64,000 nt of DNA from positions 5,469 through 69,468 of the forward strand of contig MLAK01000722.1 of the NCBI GenBank assembly GCA_001839685.1, read 5' to 3'. This document shows, in pieces, positions 9,274-20,000 of the stretch. The notes beneath the pieces were generated by a model that saw nothing but the letters and a program-made list of their open reading frames with translations, was not told where the DNA came from and ran no database searches. The position numbers were made by a program, and so were the translations under genes. Source of the DNA: Tritrichomonas foetus (Eukaryota > Parabasalia > Tritrichomonadida > Tritrichomonadidae). Positions within the stretch are counted from its first letter, which is position 1; every line of letters starts with the position of its first letter.

Positions 9274-10950
9274 ATGCTTCAACAAACTCCTCGAAAAACA
9301 ATAAATGATCAATTTAGAGGAACAACAATTGTTGAGCACTTTCAAAAGGCTAGAAATATCGACGAAGAAGCATCGTTAATTGAATCAAAAATTGAAAATC
9401 GAATTCAGAAATTGAAAGATAAATGTGAACAATATCGAGAGACAATTCATCGCGATCAAGAAAGATACAATCAAACAAAAACAATTGTTCAAATGAGGCA
9501 AACCGCTTTTTTTCAACAAACGAAAAACTTTAATCAAAACCAAAATAATTGTTATCATACAACTAATATTAAAGATAATATCATGGAAACACTTTCTTCT
9601 ATTGACAGAGACCCAAAAATCCTTGCTTTAAAAAGAGAAATCAAAGATTTAAAGCTTGAAATTCGAAGAGTAAATGATCAAATTGAAAAAATGAATCATG
9701 CTTTATTAGAACTTAATGAAAAAAGTATTTATTTAAATATCTTAAATAGTCCTGTTCGTAATAACAACATTAATCGCATGAACATGATTTCAATGTCGCC
9801 AATAGCAGTTCATAATTTAGATGATTCAATGAATGAAGAAGATAAATATCATCGAATCATCAATGAACTTAAAAGTAGATTATCAGAAATAGAGGAAAGA
9901 GAAATCATGGCGAGTCGTGTACTCGCAAAGCCTTTAGATGAAATCCAAACATTGGAAATATTAACAGAAAAAGCAGAAAGATCATTATATCGAGTGAATC
10001 AAAGATTCCATGAAACTACACCTACTAAATCTCACTTAAAAATTCAGGATCTTCAAGATGAAGTTGATATTTTAATTGCTCAGAATTACGAAAGACGAAA
10101 TGAACTTTCAAAAAAGGAAAAGAAATTAAAAATACTAAAAAGTAGTCTTTCAAATACCTATAAAAGTCCTTCTAGAAGTAAAAAAAAATCTCCTTACACA
10201 CCAGGAAAGGCAAACCATAAAAAAGAAATGAATAAAATCAACGAAATATATAAAAAATTGAAAATACGTGGTGAAAAACTTGATGAAGAAGAGGAAAGTA
10301 TTAATGAATTTGAGCAAAAAGGAATTCATTTGCGCAAGCAAATGGAAACACACTGGTCAGAAAAAATGAAAGAAATTGGCAAATTATCTTCGCAATATCG
10401 AAGTAATCAAAATATGGAAGTTCAAATCCATTCATACCTTGAAAAAAATACAGTATTGCAATTGAAACTAAATGATATTCAAGATATCAAATCTAGACTG
10501 AAGAGAAAATATGAAGGATCATCATTTCATAAATCACAAAACATTTCTGATAGATCTGATATACTCAATCAAAAATCATCTCAACAAAGCAGAATAATGG
10601 ATTTAAGTAATAAAGAAAATATACTTTCAAGAAAGAAGCATAAGATTTCAAAATTAGCTGAAGAAGTCAAAAAGAAAGAAATTGAAGAAAAAATGCTTTC
10701 AAGTAGAGTCGAGTTTTTAGAATCACAACTTTCTAAAGTGATATCAGATACCGAAGCTAAACAAAATGAAGTCAAGCGAGAAAGAACTGATCTTTCAATT
10801 TCCATACATAGTACAAATGACAAGAGTTTCCAAAATGAATACTCTCGATCTCAAACCCTAACTATATCAAAAATTGAACTATCATCAGATGATGATACAT
10901 CAGAAATATTTGATAATATATCATGTTCCACTTCTATCCCCAAATTGTAA
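9274..10950 (+). CDS. Coiled-coil protein with basic Ser/Thr-Pro region (558 aa)
   Basis: The ATG at 9274 is preceded by an initiator-like TCACT. The protein is dominated by charged helices with heptad spacing at residues ~30-75, 110-160, 195-300 and 315-495. A basic segment around residues 298-318 (SPSRSKKKSPYTPGK) contains several S/T-P-x-K/R sites, and the N-terminus carries TPRK like its divergent neighbour, both fitting cyclin-dependent kinase consensus. No enzymatic domain is visible. The acidic Ser-rich tail (SSDDDTSE) is probably disordered. The shared promoter region and shared N-terminal TPRK suggest a cytoskeletal or mitotic role alongside the CM1-like protein, but this is inference. 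No family is recognised. Confidence 0.7.
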   Translation: MLQQTPRKTINDQFRGTTIVEHFQKARNIDEEASLIESKIENRIQKLKDKCEQYRETIHRDQERYNQTKTIVQMRQTAFFQQTKNFNQNQNNCYHTTNIKDNIMETLSSIDRDPKILALKREIKDLKLEIRRVNDQIEKMNHALLELNEKSIYLNILNSPVRNNNINRMNMISMSPIAVHNLDDSMNEEDKYHRIINELKSRLSEIEEREIMASRVLAKPLDEIQTLEILTEKAERSLYRVNQRFHETTPTKSHLKIQDLQDEVDILIAQNYERRNELSKKEKKLKILKSSLSNTYKSPSRSKKKSPYTPGKANHKKEMNKINEIYKKLKIRGEKLDEEEESINEFEQKGIHLRKQMETHWSEKMKEIGKLSSQYRSNQNMEVQIHSYLEKNTVLQLKLNDIQDIKSRLKRKYEGSSFHKSQNISDRSDILNQKSSQQSRIMDLSNKENILSRKKHKISKLAEEVKKKEIEEKMLSSRVEFLESQLSKVISDTEAKQNEVKRERTDLSISIHSTNDKSFQNEYSRSQTLTISKIELSSDDDTSEIFDNISCSTSIPKL

Positions 10951-11114
10951 GTAAAATGCGCATATTATTAAGAATATTTTATTTTTTCCTAATGCTTTTA
11001 TCTTGAAACAAATATGATAAATTGCTTCTCTTGAAATATTTCTCCATTAATTTGGAAAAAAGGATGGATTTTAGAAAAATAAAAGAAATATATGAAAGAA
11101 ATCTATCATTTATT

Positions 11115-12533
11115 TTATCGAGATTTAGCAGGTAAGCCTTTACATGCTTCCTCAATTATCTCAATTGCTTTTTGCAACTCCTCTCTACTATGCGCCGCAT
11201 TCAAACATATTTCAATTCTACCCTCAAGTATATCAACTGCTGGAAAAGACACAACAACCAATCCAAGATTCTTTTCTAGACATTCTCTAGATATTGCAGT
11301 AAACATAGAAAATGGTGGAATCACAATTGGCACAATTGGTGAACCATCTTCACCAATTACAGTAAATCTTCTTCTTTTCAATTCATGTCTAAACCAAACC
11401 GCATTTTCATGTAATTGTTTGATTCTTCGTGCACCTTCTTTGTGATCAGCAAGCACTTTTAACACAGACAAAGCTTGCTGAGCTACGGGGACCGGCATTG
11501 CATCTGCATAAACATTACCATAAGAAGATAAGCGAAGCCAATCAATGATTTTTTTAGATGCAGCAACAAAACCGCCAGCTGCACCAAAACTTTTAGTAAA
11601 AGTACCCATTAAAAAATCAATTTCTTTTGGATTAATATTACAATGTTCACAAACACCACGTCCAGTACTTCCCATACATCCAATTGAATGTGCTTCATCA
11701 ATCCATATTGAAAAATGATACCGTTTCTTTAATTGAACAAGTTCATGAAGCTTGACAATGTCACCATCAAGTGAATAAATTCCTTCAACGATGACTAGAA
11801 TTTTTCCCCATGGTCTGTGGGTTCGTGGCTGGCCATTTATTAATTCTTTACGAATGATCTTTTCAAGATGGTCCATGTCATTGTGTCTGAAAACTCGAAC
11901 AGTTGAGCCTGATGATCTTGAACCGATAACAATAGAATTATGAACAAGGGTATCTAAAATAATCAAATCATTTTTTCCCATAAGCACTGCTATAGTTGTC
12001 GCGTTTGTAGCCCATCCCATTCCATAGCAGATTGCATCTTCAGTTCCAAGAAACTCAGCAAGCTTTTTCTCCAATTCTACGTGGACTGTAGTGGTCCCGA
12101 AATCCACACGAGGACTACATGTTGATGGGCCGAAGGTTTTGATGTCCTCAAGAACATTCGGCGTGTACAAATCATTTGGATCTCCAAACCCAAGGTAATT
12201 GTATGATCCAAGATTCATGACATGGTTTACTTTATCTGTTATTTCCAGCTTTTGCTGAAGATCGTCGCTCAGCTTTGAGACTTTCACATCCATATAAGCG
12301 CCCGCGTTTGATGTCACTATTCGAGAAAAGCAGTCGCTCACACGATTGTAGAACCTTCTGACGAAGAAATCCTGGAAATCAGAAATCGCTGGAACGTAGC
12401 CTGGCTCGGAATTGATATTTTTTTTCTTTGAATAATTTTCCATTGCGTCGCGGGCCATACCCGTTATAAAGCAGACCACGTAATTGAGATATGCGTAAAA
12501 TTTAATCTTCAAATCTCTGACAACAGAGATCAT
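11115..12533 (-). CDS. LCB2: Serine palmitoyltransferase subunit 2 (LCB2)
   Basis: A 472-residue PLP-dependent alpha-oxoamine synthase. It condenses serine with palmitoyl-CoA to 3-ketodihydrosphingosine, the first step of sphingolipid synthesis at the ER. A hydrophobic N-terminal segment (residues ~8-26) fits the membrane anchor of LCB2. Signature motifs are SYNYLGF (110-116), YGMGWATN (170-177), the cofactor-ring motif DEAHS (279-283) and GTFTKSFGAAGG (310-321), where Lys314 should form the Schiff base. GTFTKSFG distinguishes the catalytic LCB2 subunit from LCB1, which lacks the lysine. Length is slightly below animal LCB2 (about 560) because the N-terminal extension is short. It converges on the coiled-coil gene 9274-10950. 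Conservation runs along its whole length, so the call is firm. The LCB1 partner is not in this window. Confidence 0.95.
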   Translation of the reverse strand: MISVVRDLKIKFYAYLNYVVCFITGMARDAMENYSKKKNINSEPGYVPAISDFQDFFVRRFYNRVSDCFSRIVTSNAGAYMDVKVSKLSDDLQQKLEITDKVNHVMNLGSYNYLGFGDPNDLYTPNVLEDIKTFGPSTCSPRVDFGTTTVHVELEKKLAEFLGTEDAICYGMGWATNATTIAVLMGKNDLIILDTLVHNSIVIGSRSSGSTVRVFRHNDMDHLEKIIRKELINGQPRTHRPWGKILVIVEGIYSLDGDIVKLHELVQLKKRYHFSIWIDEAHSIGCMGSTGRGVCEHCNINPKEIDFLMGTFTKSFGAAGGFVAASKKIIDWLRLSSYGNVYADAMPVPVAQQALSVLKVLADHKEGARRIKQLHENAVWFRHELKRRRFTVIGEDGSPIVPIVIPPFSMFTAISRECLEKNLGLVVVSFPAVDILEGRIEICLNAAHSREELQKAIEIIEEACKGLPAKSR

Positions 12534-12904
12534 TGGAGATTAATAATAAATTTGACCATTGTTAACAAAAAATTGACCCATATATTGAATTACTGATCTC
12601 ACAAAATAAAATGGTGTTTTTCGGTGAAATTTTGAAAGACGATTAATACCAATTGATGCGAAATGCAGAAAAACACTTTGGTCAATAATCTCAGCTGCCC
12701 ATTATCAATTCCAAGGACAAAATAGAAAAGCTAAGATGTAGTTCTCTAAAGAGATCGAAGTCAATGATATAAAGAATAGTGAAATGAGATAAAGATCATG
12801 ATTATGAAGGAATAAGTATCATAAGTGAAAGAAGAAAGTCAAGAAAGAAATCTAGTGAATTGAAATAAAAGAGAAACAAAATATCAAGATAATAAGGAAA
12901 AGAA
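12534..12904. other. Intergenic spacer, purine-rich towards the GH32 repeat
   Basis: No gene seen. From about 12720 the plus strand becomes strongly A/G-rich (runs of aaag, aagaa and gaata), grading into the outer end of the GH32 inverted repeat. Confidence 0.6.
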
Positions 12905-13084
12905 TAAGATAAAAAGAATAGAATAGAATCGAAAAAGAAAAAGAAAAGAAAATAATAAAATTAACAAATTTCACGATTTTAACGAATTTTAACTGATTTT
13001 AATGAATTTAAATCTAAGTGTAAAAGTTTATCTTATGAAGAGAAAAATAAAATAAAGAGAGATTTAATATAATATCTCTCTCAT

Positions 13085-14737
13085 TTAAAGTGATTTGATT
13101 GTAACAGTGGATGAACATTCTCCATCAATTGGTTCAACAACAATTGTTGTATATGGGGAACGTGGGAAAACGGTGGTTGTCATTGTGAATGATCCAGCTC
13201 CATCAAAAACTTCAACAGAATGTTTATCAACAAATAATTTAAGTTGATAATGATCAGAAATTTGATATGGACAATGTGTAAGACAACAGAATGCATCACT
13301 AAATGTATGAAGACCACTCTTTAAACCTCGTTCAAATTCAAATCGACCACCTTCAACTTCACGATTAACAACAAGTGTAACTTCTTCTTGTTGATTCTTT
13401 AAAATAATACGAACTTGTTTAGCTGTAACTTTAGAAAGATCAACTGTAGCTAAACATGCTGTTGTTAATTCATCAACTTTATTAACAAATTTTTCTTCAA
13501 AACTTGGAAGTGGATAAGAATATAAATAATGTTCATGTGAACATGGACATTCAACAAGTTTAAAGATACGTGGAATTGAAAAGGCTGAACGGAATTGATG
13601 TGTTGGTGCAATTTTCGCATAATCCCAATTACTCATCCATGCAATAGCTGTGTTAACTGGAGCATTATGGAAACAAACAGTAGCATATGCATCACGACCA
13701 TAATCCATCCATTTTGTATTCCATGGATCACTTTCACAAATAAATTGATGACCATCAAATTCACCAACAAAATATTGTGTAGCTGAACCTCCAAATGGAC
13801 CTCCTGGATTAATATTAAGAAGAATAACCCATTTACCATCAACTTTAAGAACGGCTGGACATTCCCAAACACCATCATGACAACCAATACCACGTCCAAA
13901 TGTACTTTCATATTTCCATTCTTTAAGATTTAGTGATGAATAAATTCGAATACATTGTCCAGTAGCAATGAAAAGATTCCATTGATCATTATAACGAATA
14001 ACAGTTGGATCACGGAAATCACGACAATCAAATGTAACAACTGGATTATTTTCATATTTCGTAAATGTATAACCTCCATCAGTTGAATATGCAATGCTAT
14101 TTGTTTGAATTTGATAATCATCACCTCCTGCATTTGTATAGAAAGCAATAACTGCATTTGCACCAAAACCTGCAGTATTATCTTTATCAATAACAATACT
14201 TCCTGAGAAAATATGACCAAGTTCATCTGGGAAAAGAACAATTGGATGATGTTCATAATGAACGAAATCTTTTGTTGTAGCATGACCCCATGACATATTA
14301 CCCCATGTTGATGCAAATGGGTTATGTTGATAATAAAGATGATAAACACCATCAAGATAGAAAAGACCATTTGGATCATTCATCCAACCAAAAGGTGGTG
14401 TAAAGTGATAATTTGGACGATAATAATCTGTATTTGTTGTATCATAAGAATCAGCAAGTTCAAGTTTAGACCATCCAATTGCTGTTTCAGCGGGTGCTTT
14501 GTAAATTTCAACAACTGTTCCTGCTTCTTCAAGTTCAAGTGGAACATTGTATTCAACTTTTTTAACGGCGAGTCTAATTAAGAAAGTTCTTCTGTATTTA
14601 CTGTTGATTACTGTGAATGGCCTTTCTGGAGCTTCTTCTTCGATTGGGATGAGCAAATATTTTTTGGCTACATCAAACTTCAAGACGACTGGGTTGAAGC
14701 CATCATTATGTGTGCGTGTGATTTGGATTCCAGACAT
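13085..14737 (-). CDS. GH32 beta-fructosidase (invertase-like), copy 1
   Basis: A 550-residue glycoside hydrolase family 32 enzyme that would hydrolyse terminal beta-fructosides such as sucrose or fructans. After an unassigned N-terminal ~105 residues comes the five-bladed propeller with all key blocks: WMNDPNG (118-124, nucleophile Asp121), FSGS (177-180), FRDP (241-244, transition-state Asp243) and WECP (291-294, acid/base Glu292). A C-terminal beta-sandwich ends with the typical VDKHSVEVFDGAG segment (about 505-517). No signal peptide is evident, so it may act inside the cell or leave by another route. An initiator-like TCACT lies 22 bases upstream of the ATG, and the stop is TAAA. GH32 enzymes in trichomonads are generally regarded as laterally acquired from bacteria. 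The exact substrate cannot be read from sequence. Confidence 0.93.
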   Translation of the reverse strand: MSGIQITRTHNDGFNPVVLKFDVAKKYLLIPIEEEAPERPFTVINSKYRRTFLIRLAVKKVEYNVPLELEEAGTVVEIYKAPAETAIGWSKLELADSYDTTNTDYYRPNYHFTPPFGWMNDPNGLFYLDGVYHLYYQHNPFASTWGNMSWGHATTKDFVHYEHHPIVLFPDELGHIFSGSIVIDKDNTAGFGANAVIAFYTNAGGDDYQIQTNSIAYSTDGGYTFTKYENNPVVTFDCRDFRDPTVIRYNDQWNLFIATGQCIRIYSSLNLKEWKYESTFGRGIGCHDGVWECPAVLKVDGKWVILLNINPGGPFGGSATQYFVGEFDGHQFICESDPWNTKWMDYGRDAYATVCFHNAPVNTAIAWMSNWDYAKIAPTHQFRSAFSIPRIFKLVECPCSHEHYLYSYPLPSFEEKFVNKVDELTTACLATVDLSKVTAKQVRIILKNQQEEVTLVVNREVEGGRFEFERGLKSGLHTFSDAFCCLTHCPYQISDHYQLKLFVDKHSVEVFDGAGSFTMTTTVFPRSPYTTIVVEPIDGECSSTVTIKSL

Positions 14738-14754
14738 TCTCTGCGAGGAAAATA

Positions 14755-14766
14755 AAAGTGAAGTGA
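14755..14766 (-). promoter_or_regulatory. Inr-like motif, GH32 copy 1
   Basis: The minus strand reads TCACTTCACTTT here, two overlapping matches to TCA+1Py(T/A). The nearer A (14759) is 22 bases upstream of the ATG at 14737. The following leader (ttattttcctcgcagaga) is identical in both GH32 copies. Confidence 0.55.
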
Positions 14767-14964
14767 TTTAGCATTAAAAAATTGAGAAGTGTAAATCCTT
14801 TTGATTGAGTGAGTTATCTGTCAATTTCTTACGAAAAATATGAGAAAAACTTTTTGAATGCATTTTTAAAGTGAATTGAACTTTTTCAAATACATCAAAA
14901 AAATTACAGAGCTATCGTCAACAATTGAATTCAATGAAAAAAGTTCATTGAATTGTCATTCACC

Positions 14965-14970
14965 TCACTT
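14965..14970 (+). promoter_or_regulatory. Inr-like motif, GH32 copy 2
   Basis: TCACTT with A+1 at 14967, 20 bases upstream of the ATG at 14987, in the same position relative to the shared leader as in copy 1. The sequence further upstream differs from copy 1. Each copy thus keeps its own core promoter inside the ~215-bp spacer. Confidence 0.55.
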
Positions 14971-14986
14971 ATTTTCCTCGCAGAGA

Positions 14987-16639
14987 ATGTCTGGAATCCA
15001 AATCACACGCACACATAATGATGGCTTCAACCCAGTCGTCTTGAAGTTTGATGTAGCCAAAAAATATTTGCTCATCCCAATCGAAGAAGAAGCTCCAGAA
15101 AGGCCATTCACAGTAATCAACAGTAAATACAGAAGAACTTTCTTAATTAGACTCGCCGTTAAAAAAGTTGAATACAATGTTCCACTTGAACTTGAAGAAG
15201 CAGGAACAGTTGTTGAAATTTACAAAGCACCCGCTGAAACAGCAATTGGATGGTCTAAACTTGAACTTGCTGATTCTTATGATACAACAAATACAGATTA
15301 TTATCGTCCAAATTATCACTTTACACCACCTTTTGGTTGGATGAATGATCCAAATGGTCTTTTCTATCTTGATGGTGTTTATCATCTTTATTATCAACAT
15401 AACCCATTTGCATCAACATGGGGTAATATGTCATGGGGTCATGCTACAACAAAAGATTTCGTTCATTATGAACATCATCCAATTGTTCTTTTCCCAGATG
15501 AACTTGGTCATATTTTCTCAGGAAGTATTGTTATTGATAAAGATAATACTGCAGGTTTTGGTGCAAATGCAGTTATTGCTTTCTATACAAATGCAGGAGG
15601 TGATGATTATCAAATTCAAACAAATAGCATTGCATATTCAACTGATGGAGGTTATACATTTACGAAATATGAAAATAATCCAGTTGTTACATTTGATTGT
15701 CGTGATTTCCGTGATCCAACTGTTATTCGTTATAATGATCAATGGAATCTTTTCATTGCTACTGGACAATGTATTCGAATTTATTCATCACTAAATCTTA
15801 AAGAATGGAAATATGAAAGTACATTTGGACGTGGTATTGGTTGTCATGATGGTGTTTGGGAATGTCCAGCCGTTCTTAAAGTTGATGGTAAATGGGTTAT
15901 TCTTCTTAATATTAATCCAGGAGGTCCATTTGGAGGTTCAGCTACACAATATTTTGTTGGTGAATTTGATGGTCATCAATTTATTTGTGAAAGTGATCCA
16001 TGGAATACAAAATGGATGGATTATGGTCGTGATGCATATGCTACTGTTTGTTTCCATAATGCTCCAGTTAACACAGCTATTGCATGGATGAGTAATTGGG
16101 ATTATGCGAAAATTGCACCAACACATCAATTCCGTTCAGCCTTTTCAATTCCACGTATCTTTAAACTTGTTGAATGTCCATGTTCACATGAACATTATTT
16201 ATATTCTTATCCACTTCCAAGTTTTGAAGAAAAATTTGTTAATAAAGTTGATGAATTAACAACAGCATGTTTAGCTACAGTTGATCTTTCTAAAGTTACA
16301 GCTAAACAAGTTCGTATTATTTTAAAGAATCAACAAGAAGAAGTTACACTTGTTGTTAATCGTGAAGTTGAAGGTGGTCGATTTGAATTTGAACGAGGTT
16401 TAAAGAGTGGTCTTCATACATTTAGTGATGCATTCTGTTGTCTTACACATTGTCCATATCAAATTTCTGATCATTATCAACTTAAATTATTTGTTGATAA
16501 ACATTCTGTTGAAGTTTTTGATGGAGCTGGATCATTCACAATGACAACCACCGTTTTCCCACGTTCCCCATATACAACAATTGTTGTTGAACCAATTGAT
16601 GGAGAATGTTCATCCACTGTTACAATCAAATCACTTTAA
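14987..16639 (+). CDS. GH32 beta-fructosidase (invertase-like), copy 2
   Basis: Encodes exactly the same 550-residue protein as the minus-strand copy at 13085-14737, with nucleophile Asp121 in WMNDPNG, Asp243 in FRDP and Glu292 in WECP. The frame is open upstream to a TTG at 14876, but the ATG at 14987 matches the start of the other copy and sits just after the conserved leader, so it is the better start. The stop is followed by A (TAAA), which in trichomonads can double as the polyadenylation signal. The two genes are head to head, so both are transcribed outwards from the central spacer. Complete identity implies doubled dosage rather than divergence in function. Confidence 0.93.
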   Translation: MSGIQITRTHNDGFNPVVLKFDVAKKYLLIPIEEEAPERPFTVINSKYRRTFLIRLAVKKVEYNVPLELEEAGTVVEIYKAPAETAIGWSKLELADSYDTTNTDYYRPNYHFTPPFGWMNDPNGLFYLDGVYHLYYQHNPFASTWGNMSWGHATTKDFVHYEHHPIVLFPDELGHIFSGSIVIDKDNTAGFGANAVIAFYTNAGGDDYQIQTNSIAYSTDGGYTFTKYENNPVVTFDCRDFRDPTVIRYNDQWNLFIATGQCIRIYSSLNLKEWKYESTFGRGIGCHDGVWECPAVLKVDGKWVILLNINPGGPFGGSATQYFVGEFDGHQFICESDPWNTKWMDYGRDAYATVCFHNAPVNTAIAWMSNWDYAKIAPTHQFRSAFSIPRIFKLVECPCSHEHYLYSYPLPSFEEKFVNKVDELTTACLATVDLSKVTAKQVRIILKNQQEEVTLVVNREVEGGRFEFERGLKSGLHTFSDAFCCLTHCPYQISDHYQLKLFVDKHSVEVFDGAGSFTMTTTVFPRSPYTTIVVEPIDGECSSTVTIKSL

Positions 16640-17010
16640 ATGAGAGAGATATTATATTAAATCTCTCTTTATTTTATTTTTCTCTTCATAAGATAAACTT
16701 TTACACTTAGATTTAAATTCATTAAAATCAGTTAAAATTCGTTAAAATCGTGAAATTTGTTAATTTTATTATTTTATTTTCTTTTTCGATTCTATTCTAT
16801 TCTATTCTATTCTTTTTTTATTCTATGACACCAATGTAAATTGTGTCATACTTTTCATTCTAGTTCAATTTGCCAGAACCAAAGTTAAGGAGAATTCTAC
16901 ATTGTGAGGTATCTAAAAAATGGGAAATCAAATAAACTCAAATAAAAATATCAAGTTTATAATTTAACAAATATATAGATTATGCTTTATTATATAATTC
17001 AATAAAAAAA

Positions 17011-20000
17011 TCAGAAATTACTCATTATTCTTGCAGCCTTATAGTAATATTTGCATTTCCTTGCTTTTTCAAGGAAGAATTTCTTTATTTCTGTCAAATT
17101 TCTTCCGCGCGGATTTGCTCCGTTATCTATCAAATATGCCACAGAATAAATGAAATCAAATTTAATTTCATCTGAAAGATCAGGATTCTGTAAAAACGTT
17201 AAATATGCAGCAAGAATCAAATGCTTATCGAACTTTGCATTGATCATGGTATGAACGGCCCAAAGTTCATTTCCATCTTTTCTAAGTCTATGTTCTTCAA
17301 GGACAGGAATTGTTATATTTGGATCACATACATCATTTTCAGATGAAATGTCTGTAAATGTATCTGCAATTCTTGCAGCAGCAATTCCAAGGTTTTCATT
17401 CCAAAGTTGTTCATCTAAATAATTGGTCCAAACTTTAGAAATTACTTTAATTTTATTTTCTCCTGTAATTGGAGAATTAGCAATTATTTTAAGTACAAGA
17501 TCCCATTGTCCATTCTGACAGCAAGTATCAAAAAGTGATTGTGGTTCCATTAAATATTCAGGACAATTCATTCCTTGTCGATTTTTAAGCTCAAGCTGAA
17601 TATTTGCAAGAGCTAATTTGGATTTCGCTTCATTTTGAAGTCCATTTGCACCATCAGCTCGTGCGAGTGAGATAATGTATCTCAGCCATTGTATTCTTTG
17701 CTGAAGTGGAAATTGCTTTTCTTTATCACTCGTCATTGATAACAGTTGTGTAGCACTTTTTGCATAATCATTATTCCGAGAATTGTAGATCCATAAATGA
17801 TCGGGTGCATACTCTTCAAGGAACGATGAAACATACGGTGTATTAAATGATAACAATTTATCGATTTTTCCGGTATTAAGCATCCGATGATATAAGCATA
17901 CGTGGAAAAGTTCATCATTTGATGCCTTCATCATTTTTTCAGCTTTTTCGTCGTCAATTAAATCGAACACAAATTCATAGCATTCATAGCGGGCATCAAA
18001 AGCAGCACGCCCTTGCATATCTTCTGAACTTCGGTCTCCTCGATACCATTGAAGGGCGTGCTGCATTGGATCTACAGAATTTGCTTTCTTTAAACATACA
18101 TCAACAATACCTTTCGTAAATTGATTTTGTTGGAAAAGGGAAACAATTCCATCAAGTTTGAATGGTTGATTAATATACTTTAAGTAGATTTCACGAGCTT
18201 TTTCTAGTAAAGATGCTGGTGGCTGGATGGAATTACTCAGTCTGTTTGTTATATCAATAATTTGTAAATCTTCAAAAGAGAAAAAAGTTGGACATTTTTT
18301 TGCGAAAACTTGATATAAGTTTCGATCTTGTTTAAGAAGTGATCCTGCAAATTCACGAAGTGCTTCAAAAAGAGAAATCTGTTGAACTTCACTTCCAAAT
18401 GCTTCTTCAGATAATCTGATTCTTGATGGTTCTTTCATATCATTCATTGCAGCATCGATTAATTTAGCTTGTCTTGATACAATTCCAATAAAGTTAAGAA
18501 TTTCAATCACATTTTTCAAATATGAACAAAGCTTATTGAATAGATTAGTTTCTGCAGTATCTTCTTTTCGTTGTTCAACACTATTCAATTCAGAAAGTGC
18601 TCTTTTAACTTTTATATATTCAGCAGAAACATCAATTAATGCTTGCAAATCTTTATTTAATGTTGGTGGAAGTTTTCTAAAAGTTTTAGATAAAACAAAT
18701 TTTCCTTTTTCTTTAGCAATAACTGGTGTTTGCCAAATAATCGAAAGCAGGCGTGCAGAACGTTGGATGAATGCCGCGCAAGTTGGTGAAAGAGAAGTAT
18801 CATATTGCGTTCGATTTTTCATGACAAGTGATGAATATTGATGAAGAATCGAAAGGGCCCATCTTTGACTTGCAGGAAACTCTGTAGCAAACAATAAAAC
18901 AGCTGCTGCTGATTCTGCTTCTTCACCATAAAATTGCATCCATTCACGGATAGGATCAGAAAAGTTTCCTCTGAAATCTTCAACAAGAGTTCGAAGGGTA
19001 TCAACAGGACGACACATTGTAAACTTGTAATATCCATCAGTGCACATTAAATAACATTCTGGTGATGGAGTAATGTGTTCCCACATTAATTCATGATAAA
19101 AAAGCCGAAAAGTCTGATTTGCATAGGGATGTGTGGTTCCAACAAAGTTTAACGCAGTCGAATCGATATCAAACAACTCATAGGATTCAGAAGGATTAAT
19201 AACTTGTTGATGTGGACGATACACTGGTTTTATAAACGAAATAGAATTCCTATACATGAAAACAGATGTATTTAAGAAATAACCACCAGCAGCAACAGGA
19301 AATCCTAAAAATTGACGAGGGACATATAATTTCTGTAATCTATGAATTTCATCATTCAGAAAAACACCAGGGTTTGTTCCAAAAAGTAAGCGTTCTCCAT
19401 CTTCAGTTATGCACACAAACCTTGTGCAATCTGAATCGGAAATTGGAACAGAACTAATCGACACTATTTTTTCTTTACTTGCACCTTCAGTTTGCGGCTC
19501 GTAGTGTGAAACTTCAGTTAATGAATTGTTATTATATTTGAAAAATCTGAGATTCGACATAGAATCGAGCGCTGCTAAAAATGAAGTGGTTTCATCATAG
19601 CAAATATCAACAATTTGATGTGAATAGCGCAAGAATTTTGGTAAAAGTGCCAAAAATATATTCGATGAGAGATTTTTGATCGTAATTTCGAGATTGGCTG
19701 TTGTTTGATTTAATTTATAAAATAATCCAAAGACATCTCCAGAATTGCTGCCAATAAAAATCGAATAATTTGTTGGTGACATTGATGTTCGAATTGCAGT
19801 TGGAATAAAAGAAGTATGGGTTGAAACAGTTTGCCTGACATAATACTTTCCATTTTTACCTACGGGAACGATATTTACAGAATCTTCTGTTGAATATATT
19901 AATAAATATGAAATATTTTTGGTTTCAAAAGCTTCAGAATTTGGATAGGTGATATCACATGCTGTAATAAATCCGTTTGCGTCAATTTGAGTAGTTGTTT

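Larger units (their letters stand above)
12905..16825. repeat. 3.9-kb near-perfect inverted repeat carrying two GH32 genes
   Basis: Two arms (about 12905-14755 and 14970-16825) are reverse complements. Each holds a complete 551-codon gene encoding the same protein, with identical 3' flanks for about 140 bp beyond the stop. Even out-of-frame open frames have the same lengths in both arms, showing identity at the nucleotide level over the gene. The arms diverge at the outer ends only by small indels in A/G-rich simple sequence ((TCTAT)n at 16791-16812), and at the inner ends about 18 bp upstream of each ATG. The spacer is about 215 bp. This indicates a very recent inverted duplication or ongoing gene conversion. 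Confidence 0.9.

Noticed and set aside
14876..14986. N-terminal extension of GH32 copy 2 from a TTG
   Set aside because: Copy 1 starts at the equivalent ATG, the initiator motif lies inside the proposed extension, and the extension is not conserved in the other arm.
13595..16129. Several 60-150-codon open frames overlapping both GH32 genes
   Set aside because: They occur identically in both arms as antisense or shifted shadows of the GH32 frame and have biased low-complexity composition.
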